Numbered from the stretch's first letter, positions 1 to 10,303 are shown. The stretch: DNA of 55,295 nt from Desulfovibrio porci (GCF_009696265.1 NZ_VUMH01000016.1:1-55295), one strand, 5' to 3'. Notes: generated by a model from the letters alone, not told the origin. Translations and numbers: made by a program.

Positions 1-72
1 CGTTTACGGGCCGCAAGTAGCAGAAATGCGAATGTCAGATCGCACATGCGCCTGGAAGGGCGCGGCTGGTAA
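1..72 (+). CDS. C-terminal end of an unidentified protein (cut by window start)
   Basis: Frame 1 is open from the first base to a TAA at 70-72 and gives 23 residues ending in RLEGRGW. The stop lies 25 bases before a strong intrinsic terminator on the same strand, as expected for the last gene of a transcript. The fragment is arginine-rich and basic. I do not recognise the family, and a chance open frame of this length is possible. Confidence 0.4.
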   Translation, partial: RLRAASSRNANVRSHMRLEGRGW

Positions 73-97
73 GAAAGCCTTACAGGCGCATATGAAG

Positions 98-128
98 AAC
101 CCCCGGCTAGGCCGGGGGGTCTCTTTTC
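98..128 (+). terminator. Rho-independent terminator
   Basis: A GC-only stem (ACCCCCGGC with GCCGGGGGGT, loop TAG) is followed by TCTCTTTT. It ends the transcript of the gene that enters from the left. Confidence 0.85.
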
Positions 129-399
129 CATGAAGAAGTCTCCCCTCAAAGGGAGTTTTCAAACCCTTCCCCCCACGAGACATGGCGTTGGAGTTTTTTC
201 AACGGTGACGGCGTAACGCTGGTTTCCGGAGATTGCTGCTTCGACTGGAGCGGCCGCTGTCGCGTGCCGCCGTACCTGTCTGCAATGGTGCGGATAAAAA
301 GAGGGGCGGCCGCCGGGGGCAACCGGCGGCCGCAGAGAGGGAGGATGTTCCGATGGTTAGAGGGTTCTGTTCAAAGGAGGAGGTTTTTCGGGGGGTTCC
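129..399 (+). other. Non-coding stretch with a strong hairpin between two terminators
   Basis: No convincing protein gene lies here; the short open frames have no ribosome site or family resemblance. The stretch holds a very stable hairpin at about 307-335 (GCGGCCGCCGG pairing with CCGGCGGCCGC) and GGAGG-like purine runs near 375-384. It lies between the terminator at 98-128 and the one at 400-450, so a short plus-strand transcript is possible. Confidence 0.35.
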
Positions 400-450
400 C
401 CGTGCCGCTCCCGATGGGGGCTGAGAGCGGCACGGAAATTTGTTTTTGTC
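400..450 (+). terminator. Rho-independent terminator in gene-free region
   Basis: An 11-bp stem (CCGTGCCGCTC at 400-410 with GAGCGGCACGG at 424-434) is followed by AAATTTGTTTTTG. No plus-strand gene precedes it apart from the non-coding stretch, so it may end a small RNA. The next gene is on the other strand and ends at 536. Confidence 0.6.
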
Positions 451-535
451 TGTTTGTATATTTTTTCGTATATATCGACCGCCCGTCGGCGGATAAGCAA
501 GTTGGTGGTCAGCAGGTTAAAGGTTGCATTTGGGG

Positions 536-1039
536 TTAATAGCGGCCCATGCCGTGTCCGTAACCCATACCGTGGCCCCTCATGTGGTATCCGGGACCGT
601 ATCCGCCGGAGCGGGCTTCGCCTGCGGGTTCGCCCACTTCCTTCTCAATACGCCGGGCCATTTCATCGTGCAGGTCACCCAGCTGATTGTTTAATTTCGT
701 TAGTTCCGTGGCGGTTTCCCGCACTGCTTTCACATCAGGGTTTGTAGAGTTCTGCAGGGCGCGCAGTTCCTGCCGTTTTATGAAAATCTGGTCCTGAATG
801 GGGGCCATGCGCTTGGCGTATTCACTTACGATTTTTGTATATTTATCCTGCTGCTCGGGGCTCAGAGCCGCGTTTCTGTTCCATCCGTAGCCGGGTCCGT
901 ATCCTCCGGGGCAACCTTCGCAGCTGTAGCTGTCATCAAAGCTGTTGTCGCGGGAGCGGGCCATGCTGTCCGTGACCAGTGCTCCTCCAGTCAGAGCGGC
1001 GGCCAACAGAGCGGACAAAATGAAACGGGAACTTACCAT
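536..1039 (-). CDS. zraP: ZraP/Spy-like periplasmic metal-binding stress protein
   Basis: 167 residues. The start at 1039 is chosen because AAGGAG lies correctly upstream; the frame is open further upstream but without a ribosome site. A signal peptide covers about residues 1-27. The mature part begins with a Cys pair (SCEGC) and a Gly/Tyr-rich segment, continues as an amphipathic helical region (LSPEQQDKYTKI, then a segment rich in K, E and Q) typical of the LTXXQ/ZraP family, and ends in a Gly/His/Met tail (HMRGHGMGYGHGMGRY) suited to binding metal. ZraP proteins are periplasmic zinc-responsive chaperones and accessories of the ZraSR system. A kinase and activator of that type are encoded at 2108-5056, and a sigma-54 promoter precedes this gene. 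The family call is firm; which metal it binds is inferred. Confidence 0.8.
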   Translation of the reverse strand: MVSSRFILSALLAAALTGGALVTDSMARSRDNSFDDSYSCEGCPGGYGPGYGWNRNAALSPEQQDKYTKIVSEYAKRMAPIQDQIFIKRQELRALQNSTNPDVKAVRETATELTKLNNQLGDLHDEMARRIEKEVGEPAGEARSGGYGPGYHMRGHGMGYGHGMGRY

Positions 1040-1123
1040 TATACTCTCCTTGCCATCCAATGCATTCAGGTTGTTTTTCTTTTTCTTTCGCGCCCGGTGT
1101 TCCGTGCGTGATGCCTTTCTTAT

Positions 1124-1139
1124 AGCAATGCGCGTGCCA
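1124..1139 (-). promoter_or_regulatory. Sigma-54 promoter of first zraP-like gene
   Basis: On the minus strand it reads TGGCACG, four bases, TTGCT, with GG and GC ten bases apart, a full match to the -24/-12 consensus. Transcription would begin near 1113, giving a leader of about 75 bases before the start at 1039. Confidence 0.9.
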
Positions 1140-1223
1140 AAATCCGGGAGAACAGCTAACCTGCTATAATCTAATAACGTTTTACTGGTATCACAAGAAT
1201 CTGGACAAATGGCCCGGCGTATG

Positions 1224-1287
1224 TTTTTTATACAGGTCCTTTCTCGATATGTATAAAATTTACACAGGTGGATATATTTCACACAGG
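1224..1287 (-). promoter_or_regulatory. Candidate upstream activator sites (three CCTGT repeats)
   Basis: Read on the minus strand, three similar blocks begin with CCTGTRTRAA: CCTGTATAAAA (ending 1236), CCTGTGTAAAT (ending 1268) and CCTGTGTGAAA (ending 1287). They lie about 90-150 bases upstream of the sigma-54 promoter at 1124-1139, where a bacterial enhancer-binding protein such as the ZraR-like regulator would bind. The second block also forms an imperfect palindrome (GTATAAAATTTACAC). Assignment to ZraR is inference. Confidence 0.45.
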
Positions 1288-1341
1288 GATCGGACAAGGC
1301 GATCGGGCCCGGCTGAAAAGCGCGCCGCACCGGAAACGCGG

Positions 1342-1380
1342 CGGCCCCCCGCCCCGGCGTCATGGCGGGGCGGGGGGCCG
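1342..1380 (-). terminator. Strong hairpin after second zraP-like gene
   Basis: A perfect 14-bp GC-only stem pairs 1342-1355 with 1367-1380, just downstream of the minus-strand gene ending at 1404. The T-run is weak (CGCGTTTCC), so it may attenuate or stabilise rather than fully terminate. It also separates that gene from the regulatory region of the next. Confidence 0.5.
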
Positions 1381-1403
1381 TTTGGGCCGCGACAGGGACG
1401 GCC

Positions 1404-1877
1404 TCAGTCCGATTCATCAGTGGGGACGATACCGGCATGGCCCATCCGGCACCCACGGCTCATGGGCGGGCCCAGGGAAATTCCCATTTCCCGGAGCATG
1501 CGTTTGTCCACTTCCAGCAGCGTGGCGCGCAGTTCGTCGCGCAGCATCTGCAGCTCCCGGCCCAGGCGGGGCAGGGTCGCCGGGGAAGTTTCCTGATCAT
1601 AATTGAGACTTTCCAGTTCCGCCTTTTTTTCCCGGATGCGGGCGCGCAACTCCCGGACCCGGGGCCGGGCTTCATCAATAATGATTCTGGCTTTGACCTG
1701 CTGGGTCGGGGAAAGTTGTTCCAGCCATTCATCCATATCCTGAACATTGCCGAGGTAGCGCCCCATCCTGTATTCGCTCTGCCCGTCGGGCGGGCCGGGA
1801 GCGCCGTGCCCCGCGGCCACAGGCTGCGACAGGTAGAGGGCCGCCAGAAGGCAAAGCGAGAAACAAGTTCTGAGCAT
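1404..1877 (-). CDS. Second ZraP/Spy-like periplasmic protein
   Basis: 157 residues from the start at 1877, which opens directly into a signal peptide (MLRTCFSLCLLAALYLSQPVAA); an upstream in-frame ATG at 1922 would bury that signal and is less likely. The mature protein has the LSPTQQ motif followed by a long charged helical segment (about residues 50-135), as in the LTXXQ/Spy/CpxP/ZraP superfamily, and ends with a short Gly/Met/His-containing tail. It lacks the long HGMG tail of its neighbour at 536-1039, so the two are diverged paralogues rather than a recent duplication. It is divergent from the zraS-like gene, as zraP is in E. coli, with a sigma-54-like promoter upstream. Confidence 0.72.
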   Translation of the reverse strand: MLRTCFSLCLLAALYLSQPVAAGHGAPGPPDGQSEYRMGRYLGNVQDMDEWLEQLSPTQQVKARIIIDEARPRVRELRARIREKKAELESLNYDQETSPATLPRLGRELQMLRDELRATLLEVDKRMLREMGISLGPPMSRGCRMGHAGIVPTDESD

Positions 1878-2028
1878 AGGTTGACCTTTTATTGTGCTTC
1901 GCTCCGGCACGCGTGTCCTCATCGGATTTTTTATGTGACTTTGTATTGTTCACCCATATCAGGCGGCTTTCCATGGCGCAAGAACCATAAGGCCGCCGCG
2001 TGCGTTCACCGTTAATTTCAGAAAATCT

Positions 2029-2044
2029 TGCAAAAAACGTGCAA
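2029..2044 (-). promoter_or_regulatory. Sigma-54-like promoter of second zraP-like gene
   Basis: On the minus strand it reads TTGCACG, four T, TTGCA. Spacing is correct but the -24 GG is TG, so it is one mismatch from consensus. It lies about 150 bases upstream of the start at 1877, in the gap shared with the divergent kinase gene. Confidence 0.65.
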
Positions 2045-2107
2045 AAATTTTAACCATGCAATAGTCTATGGGATGACAGGCATCGTCCGGACGGCTATAG
2101 TCGCAAC

Positions 2108-3634
2108 ATGAGTGCTGAGCAAGACAACGTCCGGCCCGCGGCCGACGGCCCCGATGCCGTCGGAACAGATGAGGCCCGCGCTTCCGACGCGCCGCCGCGC
2201 GAACTGGGCATGCGCGTGGGGGCTTCCCGCACGCCTCTGGGCCTGGTGCTGGGAGGCGCGGCTGTGGTGCTGGCTCTGATGGTGGGCCTGCTGGCCTTCA
2301 TCTCCATTGAGCGCAGCGAAGCGGCCATGGCCCGCCTGCTGGCGGAAAAGGGCTCTTCGCTGATCATGGCCTTCGAGAGCATTCTGCGCTCGGGCATGCG
2401 CAGCGAAACCGGGGTTCGCCTTCAGGTGCTGCTGGAGGAAATGGCGGCCAGCCCGGACATTATCTTCGTGGCCGTGACCATGCCCGACGGCACCATTGTG
2501 GCCCACAGCAAGCGCTTCCGCCTGGGCGAGATCCTTCAGCTTGAAGGCCAGGAGCTGGACGAAAAGCGCATGCGCGACCTGGACCCGGGCTCGGCGGCGC
2601 AGTGGGGCATCATGAAGATGGAGGGCCAGCGGGTTTTCGTGGTCTACCGCTATTTCACGCCGGGCCTGAAGGACATTCCCAAGGGTTTCCCCATGCCCAT
2701 CATTTTTCTGGGTCTCGACGTGTCGCCCTTTGAGATCACCCGCAGCCAGAACCGCGATTATGTGGCCATGCTGGCGGCCGCGACGCTGCTGGCGGGCCTG
2801 CTCTGTCTTCTGGCCCTGTACTATGCCCAGCGTGCCCGCGAGTCGCGCCGGCGGCAGTACAAGGCCGAGGGCGAGGTGCGCCGTCTGGAGGAAGAGGTGC
2901 GCCGCAAGGAAAAGCTGGCCGCCGTGGGCAATCTGGCGGCGGGCGTGGCGCATGAGATCCGCAATCCCCTGAGTTCCATCAAGGGCTATGCCACCTATTT
3001 CGGCCAGCGTTTCCCCGAGGGCAGCGACGACCGCGAGGCCGCCGCCGTCATGGTGCGCGAGGTGGACCGCCTGAACCGGGTGATTACGGACCTGATCGGC
3101 CTTTCCCGTCCCAGCGACGTGCGGCCGCGTCCGGTCTGCCTGGAAAACGTGGTGGCGCACGTGATGCGCCTGATCCGCCAGGACGCGGAACAGCGCAAGG
3201 TCACGCTGGAATACCGCACCTCACGGCGCGTGCCCAATGTGCTGGTGGATTCGGAACGCATGGGTCAGGCCCTGATCAATCTCTGCCTCAACGCGCTGGA
3301 CGCCATGCCCGATGGCGGGCACATGACCCTGGCCATCGCCAAGGGCAAGCGGCGGGTCTGCCTGATGGTGCGGGATACGGGCACGGGTATCGCCCCTCCC
3401 GCCAGAGCTCATATTTTTGATCCCTATTTCACCACCAAGGGTCAGGGCACGGGTCTGGGCCTGGCCATGGTGCACAAGATCGTGGCGGCGCACGATGGCG
3501 AGATCAGCGTCTATTCGCGTCCCGCCGGAGAGGACGGCCGCGGGGAAACCATTTTCCGCGTCTGGCTGCCGCTGGCTCCCAAAGAGGAATTCCCGGAACT
3601 GCGCTATCAGCGCCGGGGACGGAAAAAAAGTTAA
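2108..3634 (+). CDS. zraS: ZraS/HydH-type membrane sensor histidine kinase
   Basis: 508 residues. A Pro/Asp-rich N-terminal tail is followed by one membrane segment (about 45-67), a periplasmic sensor region (about 70-215), a second membrane segment (about 218-240), a coiled linker and the kinase core. The H-box AHEIRNP puts the phosphorylated histidine at 282; the ATPase domain shows DTGTGI and GTGLGLAM. The core resembles ZraS/HydH-type kinases that pair with sigma-54 activators, and such an activator follows after 54 bases. Divergence from a ZraP-like gene supports an envelope or metal stress role. No good ribosome site precedes the ATG. The signal sensed is not visible in the sequence. 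Confidence 0.83.
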   Translation: MSAEQDNVRPAADGPDAVGTDEARASDAPPRELGMRVGASRTPLGLVLGGAAVVLALMVGLLAFISIERSEAAMARLLAEKGSSLIMAFESILRSGMRSETGVRLQVLLEEMAASPDIIFVAVTMPDGTIVAHSKRFRLGEILQLEGQELDEKRMRDLDPGSAAQWGIMKMEGQRVFVVYRYFTPGLKDIPKGFPMPIIFLGLDVSPFEITRSQNRDYVAMLAAATLLAGLLCLLALYYAQRARESRRRQYKAEGEVRRLEEEVRRKEKLAAVGNLAAGVAHEIRNPLSSIKGYATYFGQRFPEGSDDREAAAVMVREVDRLNRVITDLIGLSRPSDVRPRPVCLENVVAHVMRLIRQDAEQRKVTLEYRTSRRVPNVLVDSERMGQALINLCLNALDAMPDGGHMTLAIAKGKRRVCLMVRDTGTGIAPPARAHIFDPYFTTKGQGTGLGLAMVHKIVAAHDGEISVYSRPAGEDGRGETIFRVWLPLAPKEEFPELRYQRRGRKKS

Positions 3635-3688
3635 GCGCCGTCCCCCACGGTCGGCGTATCCGCATATAATGCATAAGGAGTGGCAAGG

Positions 3689-5056
3689 GTGAATAACGGC
3701 ATTCTGGTAGTCGATGACGACGATGCCCATCGCGGCATGCTCAGGACCATGCTCCGTTCCTGGGGATACACGGTGGATGAAGCCGCCGACGGCGACGAAG
3801 CCGTGGCTCTGGTGCGTGAAAAAGCCTTTGACGTGGTGCTGACCGACGTGCGCATGGCGCGGATGGACGGCATCCACGCCCTCAAAGGCATTCTTGAATA
3901 TAATCCGGCCTTGCCGGTGGTCCTGATGACGGCCTATTCCTCGGTGGAAACCGCTGTGGAGGCCCTGCGTCTGGGCGCGTATGACTATCTGGTCAAGCCG
4001 CTGGATTTCGAGGCCCTCAAGCACACCCTGGAACAGGCCATCGAGCATTCCCGCCTGAGTGTGGAAAACCGCGAACTGCGCCGCCAGCTCACCGACGCCG
4101 CGGCCCGTCCGGATATTCTGGGCCGCAGCCAGGCGATCAAGGACATGTTGCAGATCATCAGCACGGTGGCCCCCACTGAAGCCACCGTGCTGATCACCGG
4201 TGAATCGGGCACCGGCAAGGAGCTGGTGGCCCGCGCCCTGCACGAGGGCAGCGCCCGGGCCGACAAGCCGCTGGTGACCGTGAACTGCGCGGCTCTGGCG
4301 GAAAATCTGCTGGAGTCCGAGCTCTTCGGCCATGAGAAAGGCTCGTTTACCGGCGCGGACCGGCGGCGCGAGGGGCGCTTCATGCAGGCCGACGGCGGCA
4401 CGCTGTTTCTGGATGAAATCGGTGAAATGCCGTTGCCGCTTCAGGCCAAGCTGCTGCGCGCCCTGCAACAGGGCGAGGTGCAGCGGGTGGGTTCGGATGC
4501 GCCCATCAACGTGGACGTGCGCGTGCTGGCCGCCACCAACCGTGATCTGCGCCGCGAGGCGGCGGAAAAACGTTTCCGCGAGGATCTTTATTTCCGGCTC
4601 AACGTCATCAGCATCGAAGTGCCGTCCCTGTGCCGGCGCAGCGAGGACATTCCCCTGCTGGCCGCGCATTTCCTCCAGCGTTTCGCCGAGCGCAACCGCA
4701 AGACCATCAAGGGCTTCGCGCCGCAGGCCCTGGACAGCATGCTGCGCTATTCCTGGCCCGGCAATGTGCGCGAGCTGGAAAACGCCGTGGAACGGGCCGT
4801 GATTCTCTGCAACGGCGACTTGATTACAGGCCGCGAACTGCCCGCCAACGTGGTTGACGCCTCTCCGGCGGAGACGGCGGACGCCGTGCCCGAAGGCGAT
4901 ATTTCCCTGGCCGGATTGTCTCTGGATACGGTGGAGCGCCGGGCTATTGAGGAAACCCTGCGCCAGACCGGCGACAACAAGAGCGAGGCCGCCCGGCGTC
5001 TGGGCATTACCCGGGCGACCCTGCACAACAAGCTGCGCAAGTACGGCCTTGAATGA
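3689..5056 (+). CDS. zraR: ZraR/HydG-type sigma-54-dependent response regulator
   Basis: 455 residues with three classical parts: a receiver (phospho-acceptor Asp 53 in VVLTDVRM), a central AAA+ domain with Walker A GESGTGKE, the sigma-54 contact loop as GSFTGA, Walker B LFLDEIGEMP and an arginine-finger region, and a Fis-type helix-turn-helix at the C-terminus (SEAARRLGITRATLHNKL). I chose the GTG at 3689 because AAGGAG lies eight bases before it; an in-frame GTG at 3680 overlaps that ribosome site. It forms an operon with the kinase at 2108 and should activate the sigma-54 promoters of the two zraP-like genes. Confidence 0.87.
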   Translation: MNNGILVVDDDDAHRGMLRTMLRSWGYTVDEAADGDEAVALVREKAFDVVLTDVRMARMDGIHALKGILEYNPALPVVLMTAYSSVETAVEALRLGAYDYLVKPLDFEALKHTLEQAIEHSRLSVENRELRRQLTDAAARPDILGRSQAIKDMLQIISTVAPTEATVLITGESGTGKELVARALHEGSARADKPLVTVNCAALAENLLESELFGHEKGSFTGADRRREGRFMQADGGTLFLDEIGEMPLPLQAKLLRALQQGEVQRVGSDAPINVDVRVLAATNRDLRREAAEKRFREDLYFRLNVISIEVPSLCRRSEDIPLLAAHFLQRFAERNRKTIKGFAPQALDSMLRYSWPGNVRELENAVERAVILCNGDLITGRELPANVVDASPAETADAVPEGDISLAGLSLDTVERRAIEETLRQTGDNKSEAARRLGITRATLHNKLRKYGLE

Positions 5057-5144
5057 GGCCATGTTCTTTTTGCCGCCAGTCGCGTTAAACGTCGCGGCGC
5101 GCCGCTCGTTTGCCTTGAATACGTGAAGAACAGATGAAGGTGCT

Positions 5145-5765
5145 ATGGCTGAAAAAAAAGTAAAACTGCCGCTGGAACAGCTCGGACGGCTGGCGGACTT
5201 CTGTAACGAGGTGGGCATGCTGCGGCATACGCCGCGCAGCGGCTACGCCTTTCTGGGCTCGGGCCGGGAAAACGTGGCCGAGCACTCCTACCGCGTCAGC
5301 GTGCTGGGCTACGCCCTGGCGCGGCTGGCCGGGGCGGACCCGGCGCGGGTGACCTTTCTCTGCCTGTTCCACGATCTGCACGAGGCCCGCACCGGCGATT
5401 TCAATTACGTCAATCATCGCTACAACCAGTGCCGCGCGCGGCAGGCCCTGGAAGATGCCACGCGGGGCACCGGACTGGCGGAGGACGTGCTCGGTTTCTG
5501 GGATGAACTGGCGGAAGAACAAAGCCCGGAGGCCGCGCTGGCCCACGATGCGGATCAACTGGACCTGATCTGCAACCTGCACGTGGAACTCGGCAAGGGC
5601 AACGCCTTTGCCGAAGAATGGCTGGACAGCGCGCTCAAGCGGCTGCGGACGCCCCTGGCCCGCGAACTGGCCGAGGCCATCCTGCGCACGGACCCCAACC
5701 GCTGGTGGTACGGCCAGGTGGAAAAAGACTGGTGGATTCACCACCAAGACCCGGCGCAATCCTGA
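5145..5765 (+). CDS. HD-domain hydrolase (YfbR/HDDC2-like)
   Basis: 206 residues. HD-superfamily metal ligands are visible: HSYR near residue 45, then FHDLHEARTGD, and a later HDADQLD. This layout matches the HD_3 group, whose studied members (YfbR, HDDC2) are metal-dependent 5'-nucleotidases of deoxynucleoside monophosphates. The substrate here is inferred only from family. The gene follows zraR by about 90 bases and converges on argB with 13 bases between the stop codons. Confidence 0.75.
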   Translation: MAEKKVKLPLEQLGRLADFCNEVGMLRHTPRSGYAFLGSGRENVAEHSYRVSVLGYALARLAGADPARVTFLCLFHDLHEARTGDFNYVNHRYNQCRARQALEDATRGTGLAEDVLGFWDELAEEQSPEAALAHDADQLDLICNLHVELGKGNAFAEEWLDSALKRLRTPLARELAEAILRTDPNRWWYGQVEKDWWIHHQDPAQS

Positions 5766-5782
5766 GGAAGCCGCTTCCTCAG
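5762..5782. terminator. Hairpin shared by two convergent stop codons
   Basis: CTGAGGAAG and CTTCCTCAG form a 9-bp stem with a 3-base loop. It spans the stop codons of the HD gene (plus) and argB (minus) and has no T-run. It may block read-through in both directions or protect 3' ends. Confidence 0.5.
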
Positions 5783-6561
5783 CGCACGATCACGGTGCCC
5801 AGCGGCGCGTCGTCCAGCAGATAGCGCCGCAGGCTGGACTGGGCGCGGCCGTCCAGAATCAGGGCGCGCGAGCAGCCCGCGTCCAGGGCGTTCAGGCAGG
5901 CTTCCACCTTGGGGATCATGCCGCCGCTGATGACGCCGTCTTCTTTCAGGCGGGTTATTTCCGCCCTGTTCAGACCGGGAATCAGGCGGCCGTCGGCGTT
6001 CAGCACGCCCGGCACATCGGAAATCAGCACAAAATACTCGGCCGCCAGGGCTCCGGCCAGGGCTCCGGCCGCGGTATCGGCATTGATGTTCAGGGCTTCG
6101 CCGTCCGGGCCCGAGGCCACGGGCGCCACTACCGGCACAAAACCGGCCTCCAGCAGGCAGCGGGGCAGGGCCGGGTCCACAGCCGTGACCTCACCCACCA
6201 GGCCCAGAGCCGGATTTTTGGGCCGGGCGCGCAGCAAACCGCCGTCGCGGCCCGAAATGCCCGCCGCGCGCGCGCCGTGCCGGGCGAAAGCGCTGACCAC
6301 CGCCTTGTTGACCTGGCCGCAGAGCACCATTTCCACCGCCCGCATAGTGGCTTCGTCGGTCACGCGCAGGCCGTCCACAAAGCGGCTTTCGATCTGAAGC
6401 CGCGTAAGCAGGGCGCTGATCTGCGGCCCGCCGCCGTGCACCACCACAAGGCGCATGCCCTGTCCGGCGAGATGGGCCAGATCCGTGGCGAAGGCTTCGC
6501 TCAGCTCCGGTTTGTCCATGGCGTGGCCGCCGTATTTGATGACCACTGTGGGCTGTGTCAT
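5779..6561 (-). CDS. argB: Acetylglutamate kinase
   Basis: 260 residues. It phosphorylates N-acetylglutamate in the second step of arginine synthesis, in the cytoplasm. The amino-acid-kinase fold is clear: KYGGHAM at the N-terminus, VVHGGGPQIS, NINADTAAG, LISDVPGVL and GGMIPKVEACL. The start at 6561 (MTQPTVVIKYGG) is chosen because the family begins this close to the first glycine loop; the frame stays open upstream. It is shorter than arginine-sensitive forms with an added N-terminal helix, so feedback inhibition may be absent. No other arg gene is nearby. Confidence 0.93.
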   Translation of the reverse strand: MTQPTVVIKYGGHAMDKPELSEAFATDLAHLAGQGMRLVVVHGGGPQISALLTRLQIESRFVDGLRVTDEATMRAVEMVLCGQVNKAVVSAFARHGARAAGISGRDGGLLRARPKNPALGLVGEVTAVDPALPRCLLEAGFVPVVAPVASGPDGEALNINADTAAGALAGALAAEYFVLISDVPGVLNADGRLIPGLNRAEITRLKEDGVISGGMIPKVEACLNALDAGCSRALILDGRAQSSLRRYLLDDAPLGTVIVR

Positions 6562-6723
6562 GGCTGTTCCCCGAAAGTGCAAGGTTTGAAAGCGTTGCGG
6601 CGCATGCCGCGAGGAGCGAAAATTAGCATTCGCGGCCGCCGGGCGCAAGTCCGCCGCGTCCGCCATTGCCTTGCGCCGGTAAACAAGGTAAAAAAAGAGG
6701 AATTGTATCTTCCCGGAGTTTAC

Positions 6724-8721
<1,998 letters not shown>

Positions 8722-8730
8722 TCCGTAGAG

Positions 8731-8821
8731 CAGATGTATCCAACAACCTTTATGTTATTGACTGGATAGCTCGGGCAACGGACAAAAAGAGGCCGGCAAA
8801 AGTTGAAATCAGATGCGTCTG
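8731..8821 (+). repeat. Structured intergenic repeat, short form
   Basis: Ends CAGATGTAT (8731-8739) and ATGCGTCTG (8813-8821) pair fully if G-U pairs are allowed. Most of the sequence matches the outer parts of the unit at 16055-16300 read on its minus strand (TTATTGACTGGATAGCTC, ACAAAAAGAGGC, CAGATGCGTCTG), but the 103-bp inner core is missing. Direct repeats CTGTGATCCG (8716-8725) and CTGTAATCCG (8827-8836) flank it, nine of ten identical. Confidence 0.6.
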
Positions 8822-8908
8822 CCCTGCTGTAATCCGGGCCGCGCCTTGACAGGGCCGCGCGCTTGCGCGTAAGCCCGCCCTACATTCTCTCTTCAAGGAA
8901 AGCATAGT

Positions 8909-10303
8909 ATGTCGGAAGTTGTCACCCGTTTCGCGCCCAGTCCCACCGGGCATCTGCACATCGGCGGCGCGCGCACCGCCATTTTCTGCTGGCTTCTGGC
9001 CCGTCATTCCGGCGGCCGTTTTCACCTGCGCATTGAGGACACGGACCTGCTCCGTTCCAAACAGGAATACACGGATTCCATTCTGGCCTCCATGCGCTGG
9101 CTGGGTCTGGACTGGGACGGCGAACTCACCTACCAGACGCAACGCGCGGATATCTACAACAGCTATGTGGACAAGCTGCTGGAAAGTGGGCACGCCTATT
9201 GGTGTTCCTGTACGCCCGAAGAGGTGGAGGCCATGCGCGAAGAGGCCCGTCAGCAAGGCCTCAAGCCGCGCTACAACGGCCATTGCCGCACGCGCGATCT
9301 GGGACCCGGCGAAGGGCGTTGCGTGCGTCTCAAGACGCCGCTCACGGGCAAGGTGGTCTTTGACGACATGGTCAAGGGTAAAATCGCCGTGGATGTGAGC
9401 GAACTGGACGACATGGTCATCCGTCGCGCCGACGGCATGCCCACCTACAATATGGCCGTGGTGGTGGACGACCACGAAATGGGCATCACCCACGTGATCC
9501 GGGGTGACGACCATGTTTCCAACACGCCGCGCCAGATTCTGATTTATCAGGCCCTGGATCTGCCCGTGCCGCGCTTCGGCCACGTGCCCATGATTCTTGG
9601 GCCGGACCGTCAGAAGCTCTCCAAGCGCCACGGCGCGCGGGCGGTCATCGAATACCAGAAGGACGGCCTGCTGCCGCAGGCCCTGGTCAGCTATCTGGTG
9701 CGTCTGGGCTGGTCCCACGGCAATCAGGAGCTGTTCAGCCTGGACGAACTGGTGCAATATTTCGACGGCGGCAATCTCAACCCGGCGGCCGCGGCCTTTG
9801 ACCCGGCCAAGCTGGAGTGGTGCAACGCCCACTTCATGCGCGAACTGCCGCTGGACCAGCTGGCCGGGCTGGTGGAGCCCTTTGTGCTGGAGGCCGGTTT
9901 GGGCGATGTGCCACGGGAGCGTCTGGAGTCGCTTTGCGTCATGTTCCGCGAGCGGGCCAACAACCTCAAGGCCCTGGCCGAAAGTTTCCGGCCCCTGCTG
10001 GTGTCCGCCGCCGAGCTGGTCTACGTGGAAAAGGACGCGGCCAAACATTTCACGGACGCGGGCAAGACCCATCTGCGCGCCCTGGCCGAAATTTTCAAGG
10101 CCTGCGAGCCCTTCAGCGCCGAGGCTCTGGAAGCCGCGCTTAACGCCTATGTGGCGGACAATGGTCTGAAGTTCAAGGACGTGGCTCCGCCCCTGCGCAC
10201 GGCCCTGATGGGTTTCATGGGCGGTTCGCATCTCAATGAGATCATGGCGTTCCTGGGCCGGGAGGAGACGTTGGCCAGGTTGGCGCGGCCCGCCCAGGCA
10301 TAG
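8909..10303 (+). CDS. gltX: Glutamyl-tRNA synthetase
   Basis: 464 residues, class I aminoacyl-tRNA synthetase that charges tRNA with glutamate. The HIGH-type motif appears as HLHIGG (residues 15-20) in PSPTGHLHIGGARTA, and the KMSKS loop as KLSKR (236-240). A cysteine-containing segment (WCSCTPEEV followed by GHCRTRDL) is where some members bind zinc. A GGAAAG ribosome site precedes the ATG. Length is normal for the family. Whether it also charges tRNA-Gln depends on gatCAB, which is not in this window. Confidence 0.96.
   Translation: MSEVVTRFAPSPTGHLHIGGARTAIFCWLLARHSGGRFHLRIEDTDLLRSKQEYTDSILASMRWLGLDWDGELTYQTQRADIYNSYVDKLLESGHAYWCSCTPEEVEAMREEARQQGLKPRYNGHCRTRDLGPGEGRCVRLKTPLTGKVVFDDMVKGKIAVDVSELDDMVIRRADGMPTYNMAVVVDDHEMGITHVIRGDDHVSNTPRQILIYQALDLPVPRFGHVPMILGPDRQKLSKRHGARAVIEYQKDGLLPQALVSYLVRLGWSHGNQELFSLDELVQYFDGGNLNPAAAAFDPAKLEWCNAHFMRELPLDQLAGLVEPFVLEAGLGDVPRERLESLCVMFRERANNLKALAESFRPLLVSAAELVYVEKDAAKHFTDAGKTHLRALAEIFKACEPFSAEALEAALNAYVADNGLKFKDVAPPLRTALMGFMGGSHLNEIMAFLGREETLARLARPAQA

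Noticed and set aside
3221..5218. A 665-residue minus-strand frame opposite zraR
   Set aside because: Shadow of the activator gene, whose AAA+ and helix-turn-helix motifs are complete on the plus strand.
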